Below, piece by piece: positions 29,692-38,764 of a stretch of DNA of 64,000 nucleotides. Source of the stretch: Bacteroidota bacterium. Lineage in GTDB: Bacteria; Bacteroidota; Bacteroidia; Bacteroidales; VadinHA17. Numbering within the stretch: the first letter of the stretch is position 1; every line of letters starts with the position of its first letter. The notes beneath the pieces were generated by a model. The model saw only the letters and a program-made list of their open reading frames with translations. It did not search any database and was not told the origin of the DNA. Location of the stretch: positions 1 through 64,000 of the forward strand of contig DSCJ01000115.1 of the NCBI GenBank assembly GCA_011049175.1, written 5' to 3'. A program made the position numbers and the translations under genes.

Positions 29692-30469
29692 TGTTCATCC
29701 CGATGCTCAGATAGGTAAAAACGTAACCATCAGTCCCTTTGTCACCATTTATCCCGATGTGAAGATCGGCGACAATACCTGGATCGGACCCAATGTCACC
29801 ATCATGGACGGCGCCAAGATAGGAGAGAACTGCAAGATCTTCCCCGGAGCTGTGATTTCGGCCATTCCGCAGGACCTGAAATACCAGGGAGAAGAATCCA
29901 CCGTAGAGATCGGCAACCATACCACCGTTCGTGAATGTGTTACCATCAACCGGGGAACCAAAGCCGTGGGAACCACCCGCGTGGGCGATCACTGCCTGCT
30001 GATGGCCTATGTACACATTGCCCACGACTGCATTGTGGGAAACAACTGTATCCTGGTCAACAATGTGGGGCTGGCAGGGGAGATCCAGCTGGGAGATTTC
30101 GTAACCCTGGGCGGGGCCACCATTGTGCACCAGTTTGTGAGAATCGGCGAACATGCCTTTGTGGGCGGAGGATCGAAAGTAAGAATCGATGTCCCTCCCT
30201 TTATCAAAGCCGACAGGGAGCCTCTTTCCTATATGGGGGTTAATTCGGTGGGACTGAAACGACGGGGATTCTCCCAGGAGTGCATCAATGAGATCCAAGA
30301 AATATACCGCACCATATATCTGCGGGGAATGAACAACACGCAGGCCCTGGAAGTGATCGAAAAAGAGTTTGCCCCCGGCCCGGAACGGGATGCCATCATT
30401 TCCTTCATCCGCGAATCGAAAAGAGGAATCATCCGGGGCTACCACCGGGTCATCAACACCACTACCTGA
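29672..30469 (+). CDS. lpxA: UDP-N-acetylglucosamine acyltransferase
   Basis: A 265-residue cytosolic enzyme for the first step of lipid A synthesis. It is built of hexapeptide repeats (IGKNVTISPFVTIYPDVKIGDNTWIGPNVTI) with catalytic His118 in HIAHDCIVGNNCILVNN and a C-terminal helical domain (GLKRRGFSQECINEIQEIYRTIY). Start and reading frame overlap the end of lpxC-fabZ by 20 bases. The 3' end overlaps the convergent thiL by 8 bases. Confidence 0.97.
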   Translation: MSHPLSNVHPDAQIGKNVTISPFVTIYPDVKIGDNTWIGPNVTIMDGAKIGENCKIFPGAVISAIPQDLKYQGEESTVEIGNHTTVRECVTINRGTKAVGTTRVGDHCLLMAYVHIAHDCIVGNNCILVNNVGLAGEIQLGDFVTLGGATIVHQFVRIGEHAFVGGGSKVRIDVPPFIKADREPLSYMGVNSVGLKRRGFSQECINEIQEIYRTIYLRGMNNTQALEVIEKEFAPGPERDAIISFIRESKRGIIRGYHRVINTTT

Positions 30470-31511
30470 TCTGGTTCCAGCCCTGGGCAGTTAGAGGCAC
30501 CCGGTTACCGCCCGAGGTAATCAGCCATTTTTCATCCTTTTCGGAAATGATCTCCCCCAGTACAGTAATACCGGGAACTCCGATAATCTTTTCCCCCTGG
30601 GCGCCAGGCAAAGTGAACAACAGTTCATAGTCTTCTCCCCCGTTCAATGCCACCGTTTCCGGCTCCATGGAAAATTCTTCAGCCACTTTCCTGGCTTCGT
30701 CATGCACCGGGATACGGTCGACGTACAGCCTGCACCCGACCTCCGATCGATGGCAGATATGCAGCAGATCGCTCGAAAGGCCGTCGGAAATATCGATCAT
30801 GGCATTGGGCACCAGTTTCTCTTTCCTGAAAAATTCCACCACATCGCGCCGGGCTTCCGGCCTGAGCTGCCGTTGCAGAACATAGTCGTATCCCTCCAGT
30901 TTGGGCTGTACCGAGCGGTCGGCTTCATACAGTCTCTTCTCCCTTTCCAGCACCTGCAATCCCAGGTAAGCCGCTCCCATATCGCCCGAAACACAGATCA
31001 GATCGCCCGGCCGGGCCCCGCTGCGGTATACCAGCTTTTCGGGCTCCGATTCCCCTACGGCGGTAACACTAATGATCAGCCCGGTCATCGAGGCCGAAAC
31101 ATCCCCTCCCACCAAATCCACTCCGTACTGCTCACACGCCAGCTTCACTCCCTCGTACAGTTCTTCCATATCCTCAACGAAAAATTTTCCCGAAATGCCC
31201 AGGGATACCGTGACCTGCCCCGGAACGGCATTCATAGCATACACATCAGAAAGATTGACCACCACCGCCTTGTATCCCAGATGCTTCAGGGGTGTGTATA
31301 CCAGATTGAAATGAATGCCTTCCAGCAAAAGGTCGGTGGTAACCACCGTGTGCCGGTGGCCGTGCCGGATAACAGCCGCATCATCCCCCACACCTTTCAC
31401 TGTGGACGAATGGTTTGTTCCGGCCCATCGGGTCAGGTGTTCAATCAGCCTGAATTCCCCCAGCGAGGATATGGGGGTCTTTTTACCGTTCTCTGGTCTC
31501 ATACGGTACAT
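30462..31511 (-). CDS. thiL: Thiamine-monophosphate kinase
   Basis: A 349-residue ATP-dependent kinase that makes thiamine diphosphate, the active cofactor. Family motifs are LGEFRLIEHLTRW, GVGDDAAVI (metal/phosphate site), TTDLLLEGIHFNL, LVGGDVSAS and the AIR-synthase-type fold region SGDMGAAYLGLQVLE. The start could be Met1 (31511) or Met4 (31502); both suit. It is oriented against the lipid A genes and divergent from sufB. No TPP riboswitch was recognised upstream. Confidence 0.94.
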   Translation of the reverse strand: MYRMRPENGKKTPISSLGEFRLIEHLTRWAGTNHSSTVKGVGDDAAVIRHGHRHTVVTTDLLLEGIHFNLVYTPLKHLGYKAVVVNLSDVYAMNAVPGQVTVSLGISGKFFVEDMEELYEGVKLACEQYGVDLVGGDVSASMTGLIISVTAVGESEPEKLVYRSGARPGDLICVSGDMGAAYLGLQVLEREKRLYEADRSVQPKLEGYDYVLQRQLRPEARRDVVEFFRKEKLVPNAMIDISDGLSSDLLHICHRSEVGCRLYVDRIPVHDEARKVAEEFSMEPETVALNGGEDYELLFTLPGAQGEKIIGVPGITVLGEIISEKDEKWLITSGGNRVPLTAQGWNQIR

Positions 31512-31548
31512 TTTACGGGTACTGGCAACAAGATTTCGAAAACAAAGA

Positions 31549-31580
31549 TTTCAAAAAATATATCAGAATTCGTATCTTTG
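31549..31580 (+). promoter_or_regulatory. Candidate promoter of the suf operon
   Basis: TATCTTTG at 31573-31580 matches TAnnTTTG. TTTC at 31549-31552 is a one-mismatch -33 box at 20 bases. Transcription would begin near 31587, giving a leader of about 55 bases before sufB. No clear IscR- or Fur-like operator was seen. Confidence 0.5.
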
Positions 31581-31641
31581 TCCTTATTTAGATTAATTTT
31601 AATTAAGTACGCCCACAGGCAATTTTCTAGCAGGCAAAAAT

Positions 31642-33090
31642 ATGGAAAAAGAACAGGATAAACTATTGCGGGAAGTCACCACCGGGGAGTACAAGTACGG
31701 TTTCTACACCGATATTGAGATGGATACCATTCCTCCGGGCCTGTCGGAAGAAGTGATCAGAAAGATCTCCCTGTTGAAAGGGGAACCCGGGTTTATGCTC
31801 GATTTCAGGCTAAAGGCTTTCAGGCACTGGCAGAAAATGAAGATGCCCCGCTGGGCGCATTTGAAGATACCGGAAATTGATTTTGACCGCATCGTATACT
31901 ATGCTGCACCCAGAAAGAAGGAAGGCCTTTCCAGCCTGGATGAGGTGGACCCCGAACTGCTGGAAACATTCAACAAGCTGGGTATTCCGCTCGACGAGCA
32001 GAAACACCTCACCGGCGTGGCGGTGGATGCGGTAATGGATAGCGTATCGGTCAAGACCACCTTCCGGGAAACCCTGGCGGAGCTGGGTATCATATTCTGC
32101 TCCTTCAGCGATGCCGTCCGCGAACACCCCGACCTGGTAAAAAAGTACATGGGCAGTGTGGTCCCCTATTCCGACAATTTCTTTGCCGCCCTGAACTCGG
32201 CCGTTTTCAGCGACGGTTCTTTCTGTTACATTCCGAAAGGAGTCAGGTGCCCCATGGAACTGTCAACCTACTTCCGTATCAATGCGGCCAATACAGGACA
32301 GTTCGAGCGAACCCTGATCGTTGCCGAAGAAGATAGCTATGTGAGTTATCTGGAAGGCTGTACAGCCCCCATGCGCGACGAGAACCAGCTTCATGCAGCC
32401 ATTGTGGAGATCGTGGCTATGAAAGGAGCCGAAGTGAAATATTCCACGGTACAGAACTGGTATCCAGGCGACAAACAGGGCCAGGGCGGAATCTATAATT
32501 TCGTGACCAAACGGGGGATTTGCCGGGGCGAACGGTCGAAAATCTCATGGACCCAGGTGGAAACCGGTTCGGCCATTACCTGGAAATACCCCAGCTGCAT
32601 CCTGCAGGGCGACCATTCCGTGGGAGAATTCTACTCGGTAGCTGTAACCAACCATTTCCAGCAGGCCGATACCGGAACCAAAATGATCCATATCGGCAAG
32701 AACACGAAATCCACCGTGGTCTCCAAGGGAATTTCCGCCGGAAGAAGCAACAACAGCTACCGCGGACTGGTCAAAGTGCTGAAAAACGCACAGAACGCCC
32801 GGAATTTTTCCCAGTGCGATTCGCTGCTGTTAGGCGACCGGTGCGGAGCCCATACCTTCCCCTACCTGGAAGTGGACAATCAATCGGCCATTGTTGAGCA
32901 CGAAGCCACCACTTCTAAAATTGGCGAAGACCAAATCTTCTACTGCAATCAGCGGGGAATCTCCACCGAAGATGCCATCGGACTAATTGTGAACGGATAT
33001 GCCCGGGAAGTGATCAACAAATTGCCCATGGAATTCGCCGTGGAGGCACAAAAACTGCTCCAGATCAGCCTGGAAGGAAGTGTAGGCTGA
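31642..33090 (+). CDS. sufB: Fe-S cluster scaffold protein SufB
   Basis: A 482-residue beta-helix protein that builds Fe-S clusters with SufC and SufD. Recognised from [11 protein letters not shown]-type N-terminal text ([23 protein letters not shown]), the [17 protein letters not shown] core, [23 protein letters not shown], and the C-terminal [22 protein letters not shown]...[22 protein letters not shown]. The Cys in SQCDS corresponds to the conserved C-terminal cysteine region used for cluster assembly. It is the first gene of a complete SUF operon. A 92-bp, very AT-rich spacer separates it from sufC. Confidence 0.97.
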   Translation: MEKEQDKLLREVTTGEYKYGFYTDIEMDTIPPGLSEEVIRKISLLKGEPGFMLDFRLKAFRHWQKMKMPRWAHLKIPEIDFDRIVYYAAPRKKEGLSSLDEVDPELLETFNKLGIPLDEQKHLTGVAVDAVMDSVSVKTTFRETLAELGIIFCSFSDAVREHPDLVKKYMGSVVPYSDNFFAALNSAVFSDGSFCYIPKGVRCPMELSTYFRINAANTGQFERTLIVAEEDSYVSYLEGCTAPMRDENQLHAAIVEIVAMKGAEVKYSTVQNWYPGDKQGQGGIYNFVTKRGICRGERSKISWTQVETGSAITWKYPSCILQGDHSVGEFYSVAVTNHFQQADTGTKMIHIGKNTKSTVVSKGISAGRSNNSYRGLVKVLKNAQNARNFSQCDSLLLGDRCGAHTFPYLEVDNQSAIVEHEATTSKIGEDQIFYCNQRGISTEDAIGLIVNGYAREVINKLPMEFAVEAQKLLQISLEGSVG

Positions 33091-33182
33091 TGAATTTATT
33101 ATTATTTAATTAGATTTGAATATTATTTATTTTAATTTTAATTATATTAACATTATTTTGAATTTTATCAATCCGAAAATAC
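33091..33182 (+). other. Extremely AT-rich spacer between sufB and sufC
   Basis: About 92 bases, mostly A and T in runs such as ttattattatttaatt and ttattttaattttaattat, with almost no G or C until just before the sufC ATG. Neighbouring genes are near 50% GC. It has no ORF or clear hairpin terminator. It may serve as an internal promoter/UP-like region or an RNA-processing site, or keep the sufC start unstructured. Confidence 0.7.
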
Positions 33183-33944
33183 ATGTTAAGCATTCAGAAT
33201 CTTCATGTGTCCATTGAGGGAAAGCCCATCCTGAAAGGAATCAGCCTGGAGGTAAAGCCCGGCGAGATCCATGCTATTATGGGGCCCAACGGGTCGGGGA
33301 AAAGCACCCTGGCGGCCGTACTGGCCGGACGGGACCTGTTTGAAGTAACCGAGGGAAAGATCATGTACATGGGAAAGAACCTGATGGACATGGCCCCGGA
33401 AGAACGGGCCAGGGAGGGCATATTCCTCGGATTCCAGTATCCGGTGGAAATACCCGGCGTGAGCATGGTCAATTTCATGAAAACCGCTGTGAATGAACAG
33501 CGCAAATACCGGGGAGAAGAATCGCTTTCGGCATCCGATTTCCTGAAATTCATGCGCGAGAAGAAAGACCTGGTGGAGTTCGATTCCCAGCTTACGAACC
33601 GCTCGGTAAACGAAGGCTTTTCAGGTGGTGAGAAGAAAAAAAATGAAATCTTCCAGATGGCTATGCTCAATCCCCGCCTGTCAATCCTCGACGAAACCGA
33701 TTCGGGCCTGGATATCGACGCCCTCCGCATCGTAGCCAGGGGAGTGAACAAGCTCAGGAACAAGGAAAATGCCACCATCGTGATCACACACTACCAGAGA
33801 TTGCTGGATTATATCATCCCCGATTACGTGCATGTGCTGTACGACGGTAAAATTGTCCGGTCCAGCGGAAAAGAACTGGCCATGGAACTGGAAGAAAAAG
33901 GATACGACTGGATCAGGCAGGAATATGCCGGTAACGGGAAATAA
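33183..33944 (+). CDS. sufC: Fe-S assembly ATPase SufC
   Basis: A 253-residue ABC-type ATPase partner of SufB and SufD. Walker A GPNGSGKST starts near residue 34, the signature region is SGGEKKKNEIFQM, Walker B is LSILDETDSGLDID and the H-loop is ITHYQRLLD. There is no membrane partner, as expected for the soluble SufBCD complex. It is followed by sufD after 11 bp. Confidence 0.97.
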   Translation: MLSIQNLHVSIEGKPILKGISLEVKPGEIHAIMGPNGSGKSTLAAVLAGRDLFEVTEGKIMYMGKNLMDMAPEERAREGIFLGFQYPVEIPGVSMVNFMKTAVNEQRKYRGEESLSASDFLKFMREKKDLVEFDSQLTNRSVNEGFSGGEKKKNEIFQMAMLNPRLSILDETDSGLDIDALRIVARGVNKLRNKENATIVITHYQRLLDYIIPDYVHVLYDGKIVRSSGKELAMELEEKGYDWIRQEYAGNGK

Positions 33945-33955
33945 CGCAGTACCCT

Positions 33956-35335
33956 ATGAATACCACAACACAGAATCAGGAGACGGAGAAACTGTTCCGG
34001 GAATCGTTCACAAAAAACCGGGATACCATCGAGCGGTTTTCGGCCGGACTGATGAACGGGCGGAGGCAAGAAGCCCTGGAGCATTTTATGCAGCTAGGTA
34101 TTCCGGGGAAGAAAACGGAAAGCTACAAATACACCGATATGCCCGGGCTCTTCAACCCCATGCTGCACATGAACCTGCAACCGAACCATGTGCACATGGA
34201 TGTGAAAGAAATATTCCAGTGCGACGTGCCCAAGCTCGATACCCACATGATCTTTCTGGTAAACGGCTTCCTGCCCCCCAACAGCCCCCCCCTGGAAGAG
34301 CTGGAAGGAAAAGCGCTGGTGGGCAGCCTCGCCGAAGCAGCCCGCCGGTACCCCGAATTGCTTGAAAAACATTACGACCGGTACACTTCCCTCAATCCCG
34401 AAGGCCTGGTAAGCCTGAATACTGCCTTCGCGCAGGACGGGCTCTTTCTCTATATCCCCAACGGAACGGAACTTGAACGGCCTGTTCAGGTGGTCAACAT
34501 GTCGGTATGGGAAGACAATCTCATGATCCAGCAGCGAAACCTGTTCATTGTGGGTAAAAACAGTGCCGCCAGCCTTATTATCTGCGACCATACGCTGGCC
34601 CCCTGGCGGTTCCTGAACAACGCCGTAACAGAAATTTTCCTCGATAAACAGGCCCGCTTCGACCTGTCACGGATACAGAACGAAAACAACAGTTCCCAGC
34701 ATATTTCCCATACTTTTGCCCGGCAGGAAACGGCAAGTACCTTGACCTCCAATACCATTACCCTGCACGGGGGCCTGGTCAGGAATAACTTCTATGCCCT
34801 GCTGAACGGGGAGCACGCCGAAAACAACACCTACGGCCTTTACCTGTCCGACCGCCATCAGCATATAGATAATTTCTCATTCATTGATCACGCGGCTCCA
34901 CACTGCACCAGCAACCAGTTGTTCAAGGGAGTGCTCGACGATCAGGCCACCGGGGCTTTTACCGGACGCATCCTGGTAAGGCAGGATGCACAGAAAACCC
35001 TGGCCTACCAGTCGAACAACAACATCCTGCTTACCGACGAGGCCCGGATGCATTCCAAGCCCCAGCTGGAAATATATGCCGACGATGTAAAATGCAGCCA
35101 CGGAGCCACTGTTGGGCAGCTCGACCCGGCTGCCCTGTTCTACCTGCGGTCGAGGGGCATCAACTACCGCGAGGCACGGCTGATGCTGATGTATGCATTT
35201 GCACACGATATCATTTCCCACATTGCCGTACCTCCCTTTCGCGAACGCATTGACGATCTGGTGGATAAAAGGCTCAGGGGTGAACTCAGCCGATGCAATG
35301 CCTGTCACATCAATTGCGGAAAATTAAACTACTGA
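33956..35335 (+). CDS. sufD: Fe-S assembly protein SufD
   Basis: A 459-residue partner of SufB with the same beta-helix core. Recognised from IPGKKTESYKYTDMPGLF near the N-terminus, the repetitive middle part, and the C-terminal AYQSNNNILLTDEARMHSKPQLEIYADDVKCSHGATVGQLDPAALFYLRSRGINYREARLMLMYAFA, which is diagnostic. The His in KCSHGATVG belongs to the conserved interface with SufB. sufS follows 5 bp later. Confidence 0.96.
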   Translation: MNTTTQNQETEKLFRESFTKNRDTIERFSAGLMNGRRQEALEHFMQLGIPGKKTESYKYTDMPGLFNPMLHMNLQPNHVHMDVKEIFQCDVPKLDTHMIFLVNGFLPPNSPPLEELEGKALVGSLAEAARRYPELLEKHYDRYTSLNPEGLVSLNTAFAQDGLFLYIPNGTELERPVQVVNMSVWEDNLMIQQRNLFIVGKNSAASLIICDHTLAPWRFLNNAVTEIFLDKQARFDLSRIQNENNSSQHISHTFARQETASTLTSNTITLHGGLVRNNFYALLNGEHAENNTYGLYLSDRHQHIDNFSFIDHAAPHCTSNQLFKGVLDDQATGAFTGRILVRQDAQKTLAYQSNNNILLTDEARMHSKPQLEIYADDVKCSHGATVGQLDPAALFYLRSRGINYREARLMLMYAFAHDIISHIAVPPFRERIDDLVDKRLRGELSRCNACHINCGKLNY

Positions 35336-35340
35336 TAACC

Positions 35341-36573
35341 GTGCCCAAAGCATCTTATCCCAATCTGAAATCCATTAGAGAAGATTTCCCCATCCTGCAC
35401 CGAAAGGTACACGGGAAACCCCTGATCTATTTCGACAACGGGGCCACAACCCAGAAACCCCGGTTGGTTATCGAAACCATGAACAGAATATACGAGCAGG
35501 AAAACAGCAGCATCCACCGGGGAGTGCATTACCTCAGCGACCGGATGACCGAAGCCTATGAGGAAGCCCGTAACTCAGTCAGGAAGTTCATCGGAGCCGC
35601 CGCCTCGCATGAAATCGTCTTTACCAGCGGAACCACCGGTTCCATCAATGCCGTAGCCACCTCTTTCGGTGAAAAATATGTGGGCCCGGGCGACGAGGTG
35701 CTGGTTACCGTAATGGAACACCATGCCAACCTGGTCCCCTGGCAGATGCTGTGTGAACGAAAGGGCGCCCGCCTGCGGGCCATCCCCATGAATGACCGGG
35801 GCGAGCTTATGCTCGACCAACTGGACAGCCTCCTGACCGGGAGAACACGTATGCTGGCCGTTACCCACGTATCCAATGCCCTGGGAACCATCAATCCGGT
35901 AAAAAACATCGTGGCCAGGGCACACGAAAGGAATATCCCCGTGCTTGTGGATGGGGCACAGGCCGTCCAGCACCTGGCTGTGGATGTAACCGAACTGGAC
36001 TGTGATTTTTATGTGTTTTCAGGCCATAAGGTCTACGGCCCCACCGGTATCGGCATCCTGTACGGGAAGGAAAAATGGCTGGAAGACCTTCCCCCGTATC
36101 AATACGGAGGCGACATGGTTGACCAGGTCAGTCTGGAAAAAACCACCTTCAACGAGCTGCCGCTGAAATTCGAGGCGGGCACCACAAACTATGTCGGTGC
36201 CATTGGCATGGGTAAAGCCCTGGAATACCTGCAGGGCATCGGGCTGGAGGACATTGCGGCCCACGAACACCACCTGGTGGACTATGCCACACACAACCTC
36301 AGTCAGGTGCCGGGTGTACGCATATACGGAATGGCCAGCCAAAGGATCGCCACCTTTTCCATCCTGCTGGAGAACACCCACCCGTACGATGTGGGGATGA
36401 TCCTCGACAAGCTGGGGATTGCCGTGCGAACGGGAACCCACTGCGCCCAGCCGGTAATGCAGCATTTCGGCATTGAAGGAACCCTCCGGGCCTCCCTGGC
36501 TATGTACAATACACCGGAAGAGATCGACCGTTTCGTAACAGAACTCCAAACCGCTAAATCAATGCTGACATAA
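35341..36573 (+). CDS. sufS: Cysteine desulfurase SufS
   Basis: A 410-residue PLP enzyme that takes sulfur from cysteine for cluster assembly. The PLP-lysine is Lys230 in SGHKVYGPTGIGILYG; the persulfide cysteine is Cys368 in RTGTHCAQPVM, the class II (SufS) type. The start is the GTG at 35341, 5 bp after the sufD stop. The longer ORF from 35293 would overlap sufD by 43 bases and adds unrelated residues. The neighbouring sufE is the sulfur acceptor. Confidence 0.97.
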   Translation: MPKASYPNLKSIREDFPILHRKVHGKPLIYFDNGATTQKPRLVIETMNRIYEQENSSIHRGVHYLSDRMTEAYEEARNSVRKFIGAAASHEIVFTSGTTGSINAVATSFGEKYVGPGDEVLVTVMEHHANLVPWQMLCERKGARLRAIPMNDRGELMLDQLDSLLTGRTRMLAVTHVSNALGTINPVKNIVARAHERNIPVLVDGAQAVQHLAVDVTELDCDFYVFSGHKVYGPTGIGILYGKEKWLEDLPPYQYGGDMVDQVSLEKTTFNELPLKFEAGTTNYVGAIGMGKALEYLQGIGLEDIAAHEHHLVDYATHNLSQVPGVRIYGMASQRIATFSILLENTHPYDVGMILDKLGIAVRTGTHCAQPVMQHFGIEGTLRASLAMYNTPEEIDRFVTELQTAKSMLT

Positions 36574-36575
36574 CC

Positions 36576-37013
36576 ATGGAAACAAAACCCATACGGCAGG
36601 TACAGGAAGAAATCGTGGATGAGTTTTCAGTTTTCGACAACTGGATGGACAAATACAACTACCTGATCGAACTGAGCCGCGATCTTCCCGCCATCGATGC
36701 AAAGCACAAAACCGAAGAGCACCTGATCAAAGGCTGCCAGTCGAAGGTATGGCTCAGGGCCGAATGGGACAACGGAAAGATCCATTTCACGGCCGACAGC
36801 GACGCTATCATTACCCGGGGCTTGATCGCCTTGCTGATCAGGGTCTTCTCCAACCGTACTCCGGAAGAGATCATGGAGGCCGATCTGGAATTCATCGACC
36901 AGATCGGGCTCCGGGAGAATCTTTCCCCCACCCGGTCGAACGGACTCCTTGCCATGCTCAAACAGATGAAACTGTATGCAGTGGCCTTTGATGCGGCCAA
37001 AAACAAAGAATAA
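36576..37013 (+). CDS. sufE: Sulfur acceptor protein SufE
   Basis: A 145-residue protein that accepts the persulfide from SufS and passes it to SufB. The acceptor is Cys54 in IKGCQSKVWL. The opening VDEFSVFDNWMDKYNYLIELSRDLP is family-typical. It lies 2 bp after sufS, and its stop overlaps the next start by one base (TAATG). Confidence 0.96.
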   Translation: METKPIRQVQEEIVDEFSVFDNWMDKYNYLIELSRDLPAIDAKHKTEEHLIKGCQSKVWLRAEWDNGKIHFTADSDAIITRGLIALLIRVFSNRTPEEIMEADLEFIDQIGLRENLSPTRSNGLLAMLKQMKLYAVAFDAAKNKE

Positions 37014-37336
37014 TGGAACAGCACGACCAGCGATATGAATTAGAAAGCGAGATCGTTAACAGGCTGAAATATGTGTACGATCCCGAAATCCCCGTCAATG
37101 TGTATGACCTGGGACTGATATACGATGTGGAACTGACCGACGAGCTGGATGTAAAGATCCGCATGACCCTGACGGCACCCAACTGCCCCATGGCCGACGA
37201 GCTGATCAGGGAAATTCATGAAACCGTCAGTACGGTGAAAGGGGTTCGTGAGGTGGAAATCAACCTGGTGTTCGATCCTCCGTGGGATAAAGACATGATG
37301 TCGGATGAAGCCCGCCTGGAACTCGGGCTGCTCTGA
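37013..37336 (+). CDS. DUF59 (MIP18/SufT-like) iron-sulfur maturation protein
   Basis: A 107-residue protein of the MIP18/DUF59 family. Seen are YDPEIPVNVYDLGLIYDVELTDE and the conserved cysteine in LTAPNCPMADELIREI. In SUF operons this family (SufT-like) is thought to help mature Fe-S proteins. It overlaps the sufE stop by one base, so it is surely cotranslated. It lacks the extra domain of long SufT proteins. The symbol is withheld because PaaD-like members share the motif. Confidence 0.88.
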   Translation: MEQHDQRYELESEIVNRLKYVYDPEIPVNVYDLGLIYDVELTDELDVKIRMTLTAPNCPMADELIREIHETVSTVKGVREVEINLVFDPPWDKDMMSDEARLELGLL

Positions 37337-37366
37337 CACCCGGAGCTTTTCATTTTTTCTTCCCCT

Positions 37367-38293
37367 ATGGAAACCGACCCCAAACGTTGCAGTATCCTCA
37401 TCAGGGAGGAAGCCCTCCGCCTGGGGTTTGACGACTGTGGCATATCCGCCGCCGGCAAGCTGGACAGGGAAGAAACCTTTCTGAACCGGTGGCTGGAAGA
37501 AGGGCGGCATGCCTGCATGGGGTACATGGAAAGAAATCGCATCAAACGCACCGATCCGGGGAAACTGGTAGCGGGAGCCCGTTCAGTCATTTCTGTCCTG
37601 GTCAACTATTATCCTCCCCGCTTTCAGGAAGACCCTTCGGCCCCTGTGGTGTCAAAATATGCATACTATCCGGATTATCACGGCATTATTAAATCCAGGC
37701 TCCACCTTCTCCTGGATTATATTGATCAGCACATGGGCCCTGTAAAAGCACGAATCTTTGTTGATTCCGCACCGGTGCTGGAACGGGCCTGGGCTGCCCG
37801 CAGCGGACTGGGATGGATCGGGAAAAATACCCTGCTGATATCCCGTAAGTGTGGCTCATTCGTATTTCTGGGCGAGATCATCTGCGATCTGGAGCTGGCC
37901 CCCGGCAAGGAAATACCCGATTACTGCGGGCAGTGCACCCGCTGCATCGATGCCTGTCCCACCGGCGCACTTCTGGCCCCCCGGTTGCTTGATGCCAGCC
38001 GCTGCATTTCATATCATACCATCGAAAACCGGGGAGAGATACCTGAAAGCATGCACGGGAAAATGCAGAACCGTATCTTCGGATGCGATATTTGCCAGGA
38101 TGTTTGCCCCTGGAACCGGAAAGTGCGGCCCACCTCCTTTCCCGGACTGGAACCTGTACCCGGCCTGCTGGAAATGACCACCGACGACTGGGAAGCCCTG
38201 GATGAAACCACTTTCAGTAACAGATTCACGGGCACATCGCTGGAACGTACAGGTTACCGGGGAATCAAAAGGAATCTGAAACTCAGGAAATAA
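37367..38293 (+). CDS. queG: Epoxyqueuosine reductase
   Basis: A 308-residue cobalamin- and Fe-S-dependent enzyme for the last step of queuosine synthesis in tRNA. Two [4Fe-4S] motifs are visible: CGQCTRCIDACPTGAL and, with the last ligand of each shared in the usual crossed way, CDICQDVCPWN. The N-terminal half (GFDDCGISAAGKLD, AARSGLGWIGKNTLLIS) is the corrinoid-binding domain. It lacks the C-terminal HEAT-like extension of longer versions. It follows the SUF operon by 30 bp, an apt position for an Fe-S client. It converges with yjbQ, six bases apart. Confidence 0.94.
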   Translation: METDPKRCSILIREEALRLGFDDCGISAAGKLDREETFLNRWLEEGRHACMGYMERNRIKRTDPGKLVAGARSVISVLVNYYPPRFQEDPSAPVVSKYAYYPDYHGIIKSRLHLLLDYIDQHMGPVKARIFVDSAPVLERAWAARSGLGWIGKNTLLISRKCGSFVFLGEIICDLELAPGKEIPDYCGQCTRCIDACPTGALLAPRLLDASRCISYHTIENRGEIPESMHGKMQNRIFGCDICQDVCPWNRKVRPTSFPGLEPVPGLLEMTTDDWEALDETTFSNRFTGTSLERTGYRGIKRNLKLRK

Positions 38294-38299
38294 TACCGG

Positions 38300-38704
38300 T
38301 CACGTCCCCGTTACGGTGACCATCACCTTCCGTTGTTGCCGGGGACCGTCGAATTCACAGAGAAAGATGTTCTGCCAGGTGGAAAGTCCCATTTTCCCGT
38401 CGGTTACCGGTATGGTCTCACCGGGGCCCACCAGGCCGGCCTTCAAATGCGCGTCGCCGTTATTGTCCTGCCGGTCGTGTTCCCATACCCCTGCCGGGAT
38501 CAGCTGCGAAAGCAGCCTGATCACATCCTTCTGCACCGAATCGTCCCAGTTTTCCTGAATCATTATGGCAGCTGTTGCTCCCTGCACATATACCGATACC
38601 AGGCCTTCCCTGATTCCGCTTTTCTGCACTACTTCCGACACCTGCCGGGTAATGTCGTACAGGCCGTTTTTGCTGGAAGTGCGAATTGTGATGAGTTCCT
38701 GCAT
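38300..38704 (-). CDS. yjbQ: YjbQ/UPF0047 family protein
   Basis: A 134-residue protein of the UPF0047 (YjbQ) family. Recognised from LYDITRQVSEVVQKSGIREGLVSVYVQGATAAIMIQEN, the metal-like cluster WEHDRQDNNGDAHLKAGLVGPGETIPV, and GKMGLSTWQNIFLCEFDGPR at the end. Some members show weak thiamine phosphate synthase activity, but the true role is unknown. The start at 38704 (MQELITIRT) is chosen because the upstream 60 residues of the ORF do not match the family and would run into the divergent hydrolase gene. Confidence 0.9.
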   Translation of the reverse strand: MQELITIRTSSKNGLYDITRQVSEVVQKSGIREGLVSVYVQGATAAIMIQENWDDSVQKDVIRLLSQLIPAGVWEHDRQDNNGDAHLKAGLVGPGETIPVTDGKMGLSTWQNIFLCEFDGPRQQRKVMVTVTGT

Positions 38705-38764
38705 TATTGACCGGATTTTGATTACTTTTAGCTTATAAAAATACATCAAACCTGAGGAAATCCC

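Noticed and set aside
31642-38293. SUF plus queG as a novel system
   Set aside because: Gene content and order match known Bacteroidota SUF operons; queG adjacency is sensible as a client but not a new system.
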